NCBI GenBank assembly: GCA_029962745.1
Contig: CM057152.1
Span: 21,139,310 to 21,203,309, forward strand
Direction of reading: 5' to 3'
Origin: Echinometra lucunter
Taxonomy: Eukaryota; Echinodermata; Echinoidea; Camarodonta; Echinometridae
DNA: 64,000 nucleotides
A program made the translations under genes and the position numbers. The notes below the pieces were generated by a model. The model did no database searches. It was not told the DNA's origin and was given only the letters and a program-made list of their open reading frames with translations. Every line of letters starts with the position of its first letter. The first letter of the stretch is position 1. Positions 57,244 through 64,000 of the stretch are shown piece after piece.

Positions 57244-57780
57244 ACCAATCATCAAAGTCTTCTGGAACTCCAGCAAGATAGAAAGGATAAAACCACCCAT
57301 TCGTAACAGGAATTATTTAAAGCCTAATTTGATCGGCTTTTATTCTTCAAATTGGCAACACCAACATTTTTATTTTATTGCTACATTTTATTTATAAAAC
57401 GTCATGTATCAGAAATGAATATAAATTGTTAGAAATTATGATTATAAGTCAAAAAGTTGCCAATTTGCAGGGGAAAACAGTGATTTTAAACTTTCTATCA
57501 CATTGCCAATTTAAGGATTTGAATGCTTATTTTCCTTTTAAAAATTTTCAGCATCAAACAATGAATATTGATGCAACCAAAATGGGCACAGTTTGTGTAG
57601 AATTTTTTACTCTTTCTGCTCATGTATTTGGTAAGATTTTTAGGGCTTTGCATTAAAAGATATTAGGCCAAACCACAAAATGTGGACCTTTGTCACGAAT
57701 GGGTTAAGCAAAATTAGAAATTCTTAGCTATGATAATCACTGCCTGCAGGCTATTTCATCAAGAAATTTGATTCATATAT
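57244..57780. repeat. Tandem duplication, unit B (split by MITE)
   Basis: Left part 57244-57295 (ACCAATCATCAAAGTCTTCT) and right part from 57704 (TTAAGCAAAATTAG, then AGCTATGATAATCACTG) match unit A on either side of its TTAA. The gap is family C copy 4. Confidence 0.85.
57296..57703. mobile_element. MITE family C, copy 4
   Basis: Begins CCCATTCGTAACAGGAATTA and ends TGTCACGAATGGG, with TTAA at 57704-57707. The left TTAA has decayed (AACCA). Inserted in unit B of a tandem duplication whose other unit preserves the empty site. Confidence 0.88.
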
Positions 57781-58943
57781 AATTGAAATTGATAAATTTT
57801 TGTTGGAGATGGCTTGCTGTTTGTTGGTTAAATATCAGTGAAAGTTTTGCTCTTTCTTCGAGGTGGTCCTAGAGATGGGAAGCTAATGATGGCTCGTCTC
57901 AGGGTTCCTTTTCATGTGCAGCATAGGAAGTGTCTGTATGGAAGGGAAGTATTCATTATCTGAAAAGAGTGCATGCACTTCTGCATATGGAATCATTTGA
58001 AATAAACAATGAAATAAAATAGCAGTCTTTAAACTTAAGATGAAATGTTTACCTTTATTGTTTGTAGCTCTCTATCAAAGGCCGAGTGTATAAGTAAGTC
58101 AGACCCTTTTTCTTATATTTCATGCTTTTTTATGTTTTTGCACTGCTATAGGTAAGCCATATTCTTTTGCAGCATGGTGACACTCATATTTTTTTAATGA
58201 TTTTCCTGCTTTAATTAATGTTGCATGAGATGTAGTGCATTATAAGATTACTTCATTCTGTTTATCCATTTAGACTAGTTCAGCACATTGTGGCCTTTGC
58301 TTTGCATTTTGCATTTATATGTATTTGTTCCTTAGAACTGTGGCTTTTACAGGAGTTGTGGCCCTACATGAAATTGATGAACTCATTAACTTTTGAGGGT
58401 CACTTCGGCTATGAAGATTATCAAGTCTTCAATAAGATGTAAACATTCATAAAGGACACATGTATTTAAAAAAGGTTACCTTATATGGCGCATGAAATGA
58501 TAAACTTCTGGTTTGAAGAAAGAGGGTCATGCTTTGCTGCCTGAAGGTCTTTGACTCCCAGCACTAATGATTGTAATGATAAAGAATAATTTGTGTGGTG
58601 AGTAGAGGGTTTTGATTGATGCTATTGTAAACGTGTAGCATGATTCCTTGGTATGCAGCCAAGTGAAGAAGGAAAGCACATAGATTGGTGAAAGCCAACA
58701 GACGGTGTTGATAGAGCCCTGGTTAAGGGTGGATGGGAAGTGGAGTAACCCAGCTTTCCTGCCTGCTGCAGGGTCTGGTTGAGAAGCTAGCCCCCTGAGC
58801 CACCGGTACAATGACCGAGGTACGGACGTGTGTCAGCAGTCCATACATCTCCTTCAGCTCTATTCATATTATGCAATACTTGCATTTTTCTTAACTATAT
58901 CAAAATGCACTTTAGGTAGTAGCTTTCCTGTTACCTCTGTGCA

Positions 58944-59593
58944 GGGAGGTGTTTCATAAAGCTGTACGTAAAGTTACAAATGACTTTACAAACAACTTGA
59001 ATATGGTAAGCCCAATGGGATTCTCAATCATTATAAATCTCATCAGATAAAGGTGAAATATGCAGATGTAGATTAACATTACCATTGTGTACAAATATTT
59101 TTAATGTTATTTTTATTGTTATTTTTTTTTTATTAAGTTACAAATGACTTTACAAACAACTTGAATATGGTAAGCCAAATAGGATTCTCAATCATTATAA
59201 ATCTCATCAGATAAAGGTGAAATATGCAGATGTAGATTAACATTACCATTGTGTACAAGTATTTTTAATGTTATTTTTATTGTTATTTTTTTTTATTAAG
59301 TTACAAATGACTTTACAAACAACTTGAATATGGTAAGCCAAATGGGATTCTCAATCATTATAAATCTCATCAGATCAAGGTGAAATATGCAGACGTAGAT
59401 TAACATTACCATTGTGTACAAATATTTTTATTGTGAAGTATATGTTTTGCCACAATCTAATTGAAATTATGGGAAATGCAGTCACACTTTCTTAAAACGT
59501 CAGGAAAAACTTCCGGCATCCCATTTGGCAGTTTATATTCAAGCCTTCTAATAAAGTCATTAAGTTAACGAACAGGTTTATGAAATACCCCTC
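58944..59593. mobile_element. TIR element containing a 164-bp triplication
   Basis: Left GGAGGTGTTTCATAAAGCTG and right TTTATGAAATACCCCTC are imperfect inverted ends resembling family G. Inside, a unit beginning GTTACAAATGACTTTACAAA starts at 58973, 59137 and 59300; the copies are nearly identical. Confidence 0.8.
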
Positions 59594-59795
59594 AGGTTTG
59601 TTCATTTTTAATACATTTGTGTCAATTCTAGTTTATTTTTAACAGAAATTTGAATCTACAGAAGAATTGTTCTGAATATCTTCTGTTTATTACTGATCAC
59701 AGTCATATAAAATCTGCACATTGAACAAGAGTTTTGTGTAAAGTGATGCCACTCAGTACGAAAAGCATTGCAAAAGTTGTTTTTTTTTTTATGTG

Positions 59796-60143
59796 TAAAG
59801 GCTTATTCAGATATGATGCGACGAACCCCCGCGACAAACCTCCACTGTTTTTTGTGTAGTAAGTGAAAGGGATATGAGGTTTCAACCAAAAAAAAACACA
59901 CTGAGACAAGAGGCATATTTTTTGCCTCCTGGGGGGCAAAAAGCTCTGGACCAATCAAATTCTTAAAAAGTTGGTGCAAAATATGATATCCTGAGTTTGT
60001 CTGCCACATCTTTTGGAAAAAATATCTTTTATTTGAGCATTGACGCTTTAATGTGCTAGCATAAGTGGCGTGGTTTGTCATGCCATATCTGAACACTAAA
60101 AATAACGTGGGGATTGTCCCATCATATCCGAACAAGCCTGAAA
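59796..60143. mobile_element. MITE family A, copy 2
   Basis: Same orientation and ends as 10712-11012 (TAAAGGCTTATTCAGATATG and ATATCCGAACAAGCCT). Contains the shared blocks CCAATCAAATTCTT and TTTTATTTGAGCATTGACGC. The right end includes an extra partial copy of the terminus (CATATCTGAACA near 60083). Confidence 0.8.
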
Positions 60144-61819
60144 GGACAGAAAAATGGTCTTGACATGTGAGGAAATAGACCAGCTGCTGGCCGTTTTAAA
60201 CTGTCACTAATTCCCGAGCATGCGTGCATGCGCGCTGATGTGGTATCCCCATGAATTCACTTTCCCCACGAATTCACCTTCCCCAGGCTGTGTTTCCGTA
60301 CATGCATTCCGTACATTTGTGTACATACATGTATATTATGGTCATGGTGTTGCTGATGTGTGAGCTCACGGATCATAGAGAACAGTCCAGGCAGTAGACT
60401 AGTGAGGAAACAGAAGAAAGAGAGTAAAAAGGAGAAGAAAGAATCTTTCCTGGAAGGAGTAAGAGTATGATACAAAACAAAATGAGAAAAGAGGGAGGGG
60501 TGTGAAGAATGTAGAGGAAAATGTTCAGAAAAATGAGAAGGAAAGAAAGTGTTCTAAAAACTAGAAAATGCAATATGTTGTCGAAATATAAAGTATTTGG
60601 TAAAAAAAAACAAACATACATACATCTTATAAAACAAACATGTCCTTTTATCCTGTAAGTTATAACTTACAGGACAAAGATGGAAGTTTTGTACAATTTA
60701 TGCATGTATTATCACTATTCTTTATGCTATAAAAAAGATAATGTATCCTATCAACCAAGTGCAGATGTACCAGCAACCACCACTGTACAAGGCATACCAT
60801 TGAAATACAAGGAGCCATTATTGATGAATGTAATAGGTCCAAAATAAATCTGCAAAAGGTTTACCCAAGTACGAAGCAAAAAATGCAAATTCATTCTCCC
60901 ACGTTTTGCCCTAAAAATAATATTCATGGAAAAACAAATGCTGCATTACGTACCACTTCTGCATACGTGCAAGAGAGGGAGGGGGAGACAAATAGTCATG
61001 AAGGTTTGGAAGAACAGTAGCACATGACGAGACCCGTCAGTATGTTTAGGATGTGGTCCCACGTTAACTGAAAACAAAAGCATTTCTCGGCGATCAGCTT
61101 CCTGAATGTGTGATTGGCAGTGATAAGAATTTTAATCTCAAGGTCGAAATGCACATCACAAACATATCGGGCTGAAGATTCGCAAATTTATTAGTTCCTG
61201 TCTGCAGTAAACACCCACGGTATTGCCCATGTGAGAGGTCCTACTGAATATTTGGAGCGACATGAAGCCACATCAGCCCAAATTGTTATGGGATGCTGCA
61301 TGACTAAAAATAAGACACAAAGAGATGCAAGATGACAAAGAAAACTAATCCAAAAGGAATATTTTCTCACCAAAATGGAATTTGTGTAGGTCCTAACAGT
61401 GATATTTCTTTGTTTTTTCTACCCAATTTCTTTCCAAACACTTGACAATCTACAGGTAGGAACACTATAAAGAGGGCATATATTTTGATAAACATGAATG
61501 GGTGTCCTTTTACTTAAAACTTTCCCCTTACATTTTAGAATAGATCATAATGATGCTACAACACATCAGTAAGAATTCAAGTTGGCAGGAGAAAAACTTG
61601 GTACATTTATTGGATTATTGACAAAAACTTTCAAAGACATATCAACTATGCATTTGTTATGTTTATTGAGTGAAATGGTAATTTTGAAAGATTGAAACCA
61701 TTCCTCTTTATTATTTTTTATTGAAAAGGAATAGGTTCATACAAACTGCTAAAAAAAAAATTTCCTTAAACCTGAAAAGTTATACCAATCTTGCTGTTAA
61801 CATGACTGGCTGCTCATTT

Positions 61820-61942
61820 TTAGGCCAAGTCCACAGCAGTGTGTGCATCCGATTTTCATCATGTTTTCACTGTTATGTTTGGAATTTTTTTTCATTCTTT
61901 TTATTGAAATGAAATTCATCTTATTGTGGACTTGGTCCTTTA
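61820..61942. mobile_element. Short MITE with AAGTCCACA ends
   Basis: Left AGGCCAAGTCCACA and right TGTGGACTTGGTCCTTTA are inverted. 123 bases, no ORF beyond chance. Confidence 0.65.
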
Positions 61943-62520
61943 ATCATGATTGCTCTCTATTTAATACTGGATTCTGGCCTGGGAAAAATACTTGACAAAT
62001 CTACTCCTACTTGTTTTATTTTACGATAGTCAGGAAGAGTAGGAAGCTTGTGCTTGAAACAAATTATGTGATATCAAGTTACCTAGATTAAATCATGTGG
62101 AGCCTAAACCTAATAAAAGGTCTGCTTCATAATGTTACATTTCCCTTGTGATAGTGCAATTTAATCTCATTTTGAAGCTATAAGTTCTACACTAAAGGCT
62201 TATTATATCTCTTGTTATTATTGATCTAGAAAATGTCGACGACATAAGTTTTTCAACAAATATGAAATATTTCAAAAGAGGCAGAGCATACTCCTGATTG
62301 GTGAATGGTGCAAGTACAATATACAATTCCATTCAGCAGATGTGTATTGCCTGTGTTACCACTAACATAAAACCCCTTTCATATACTTCCATTTCTATGC
62401 AACAAGATCACATCTACTTTAGATCCTGTTTGATCTGAAAGTCATTTCTTCGTGAGCTTGGTATCTGCCTCATAAGAATCATTCACATGAGGCATAACAA
62501 TATTAGATTTTACATGTGAG

Positions 62521-62671
62521 CTCCATTGCATAAAGCTTACCATTAATGGTAACTCTGCCATCAATGAAACTACCATATTAACATTGCTCAACAGCCAATC
62601 AAATGCAAGGTTTCCATGGAAGTTACATTGTTGGCAAAGTTACTATCAGTGGTAAGTTTTATGCAATGGGG
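62521..62671. mobile_element. MITE family G, member 3
   Basis: Left CCATTGCATAAAGCTTACCA and right TGGTAAGTTTTATGCAATGG are inverted with one mismatch. Interior GGTAACTCTGCCATCA pairs with TTGGCAAAGTTAC. Confidence 0.82.
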
Positions 62672-64000
62672 CCATGCTGTATTTTTGTTTCAAATATTAA
62701 TCAAAGAAAGGTGTCGAATTTTTAGTTTGTTTAATTTCATACTGCCGTGATAAAATACCCTTATCATCTTTTCCTTTTTGGTATGTATTCTTTCATCCAA
62801 CTTTAATTTGGGGGAGAGGGGGGGGGGATGATGAATTTTATGTTATTTCCATTTTCCCTTATAGAGTATAATTGTAAATCCATCATTGTAAGATTCTTGA
62901 ACTTTAGGAATTTATATTTTTAGACCAAATAATTATAAAATGAAATGAGTAATTGATATATGACCCAGAGTTGAAGGAGGAAAATAGAGCAGAAATGTTT
63001 CAAAAGGATTTGTCCATTTCAATTTCATATTTTACAGTTAAAAGTAAATTAGGGCATGTATTAGATCTTCAGACAATTCCCACTGTGCACTGAAATGATC
63101 AGAAAAACATGTATACCTTCAAGGTTCCGTGATTTTGAGACATAATTTTCTTACCACAATGGTTATTACTCTTTTGGGAATGTCTAACAAAAGTACAACC
63201 TGACATTGACTGTTTCCCTGGGAGTTCCCTGTGAGGAGAGAGAGAGTGAAACAATTAAATCAAACTTTTAAAACACTTGCTAAAATCAGCAAAAAGAAAC
63301 TCACGCCCAGCATCCAGCCTCAGTTATTTTGTGGTGGAGCCATTCCACAGGAAATTTATTCCCGTTTGCCAAGGAGAAACCAATAAACTATGATGTTAAT
63401 TTGTCCCAAGAGTCATAACCCCTTAAATTCGACTCCAGAGGACACGGTTTGTCCCTAGGCGGTTGTTGTGCAGTCCCATATATTGAAGTTCAAGGCAGGA
63501 AGGAGGCGCTTACAGCCTGAGATCATATAATAGTATACAGGGGAAACATTACATTCTCTGTTGCTGCCCCTTTGGCAGGAAAGGATGAAAAGAGGATAAA
63601 TAAATTATGAAGAGTGAAGTAGTGAATTGAAATGTCAAGTGTATGAGATAAACCAGGGGTTGAATTCTTTTAGGGGGTTGAGTATTGTGGTCAAAAACGT
63701 GATGACATACTTAATTTATGCTTTCCTTGTACCTAATGGTTTAATCATTTAATTTGTTTGTAGGCATGCAAGATGGTCTTGCCTCGCTAGCTGGAGCAAG
63801 ATGTCTAAAATATATTGCTTGGGAGGGGGAGGAAAGAATTTACTTTTTTTTTTATCTTCCTGAAGAATTTCTGACCCCAGAACTGTTATTACATGTTTGT
63901 GTAAAATTTCTTGATGTGGAGAACCTTTCACAAACTCACAAGCAGTTTAGAAAAATTTGAATATATTAAAGATGTTTTCCAGTCAATCTCTTGCTTGCTT

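Larger units (their letters stand above)
54284..64000 (+). other. Start of intron 14, at least 9.7 kb
   Basis: Begins with a good donor (GTAAGG). Listed elements: 55479-56586, the duplicated segment 57111-57780 with a MITE, 58944-59593, 59796-60143, 61820-61942 and 62521-62671. Nothing recognised in 54284-55478, 56587-57110, 57781-58943, 60144-61819 or 62672-64000. Two possible in-phase exons (58067 and 63764) were examined and rejected because they lack WD residues. Confidence 0.65.

Noticed and set aside
58067..58096. Possible 30-nt exon (TTTGTAG acceptor, AA|GTAAGT donor) after exon 14
   Set aside because: It reads SLSKAECI after the FDR of WD repeat 4, lacking the expected hydrophobic-W-D pattern; no second line of support.
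58740..58810. Box-A-like GGTGGCTCAGGGGG on the minus strand, possible tRNA or SINE
   Set aside because: No convincing B box at proper spacing and no cloverleaf; too weak to call.
63764..63960. Frame following a TTTGTAG acceptor near the right edge
   Set aside because: In the phase required by exon 14 it gives no WD residues and soon stops; the longer open frame is out of phase and has no recognisable domain.

Overview
The window is eukaryotic: AT-rich, with short coding islands separated by long introns and canonical GT...AG splice signals, and packed with short non-autonomous DNA transposons. No bacterial operon, rRNA, CRISPR array or functional tRNA is visible. The repeat types (TTAA-flanked and cut-and-paste MITEs, fold-back elements, a tRNA-derived SINE, CGCTCGCT-type tandem repeats) and the gene architecture suggest a marine invertebrate, most likely an echinoderm such as a sea urchin. 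That taxonomic call is an inference, not a measurement.

One protein-coding gene dominates, on the plus strand. It is reconstructed here by hand from 13 coding exons between 8386 and 54283, preceded by a probable 5' UTR exon ending at 8278. Reading phase is preserved across every proposed junction. The product is an F-box/WD-repeat protein, the type of substrate receptor used by SCF (SKP1-cullin-F-box) ubiquitin ligases. The 907 complete residues visible contain an N-terminal helical segment resembling the dimerisation (D) region found before F-boxes in this family (about 52-102), a long Ser-rich basic region, a second D-like segment (467-502), the F-box (about 510-553), a 200-residue linker with a basic patch, and three and a half WD40 repeats. 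The last visible exon ends mid-codon inside the fourth WD repeat. No convincing continuation is seen before 64000, so the 3' end lies beyond the window.

Layout: 1-8230 is repeat-rich upstream DNA (inverted repeats, a satellite of about 150 bp, a 1.2 kb element with perfect 38-bp terminal inverted repeats, a GA tract, a degenerate CGCTCGCT repeat array, and a 650-bp transposon ending about 200 bp before the first exon). 8230-21266 is the compact half of the gene (exons 1-11). 21267-64000 is four very large introns carrying exons 12-14 (WD repeats) and dozens of transposon relics.

Most notable: a GC-AG intron, two D-like modules in one F-box protein, two decayed tandem copies of the 3' half of a WD exon inside intron 12, a TTAA-flanked piggyBac-like MITE family with a paralogous pre-insertion site, and a MITE pair with distinct 9-bp target-site duplications. 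No wholly new biological system could be demonstrated from the sequence alone.
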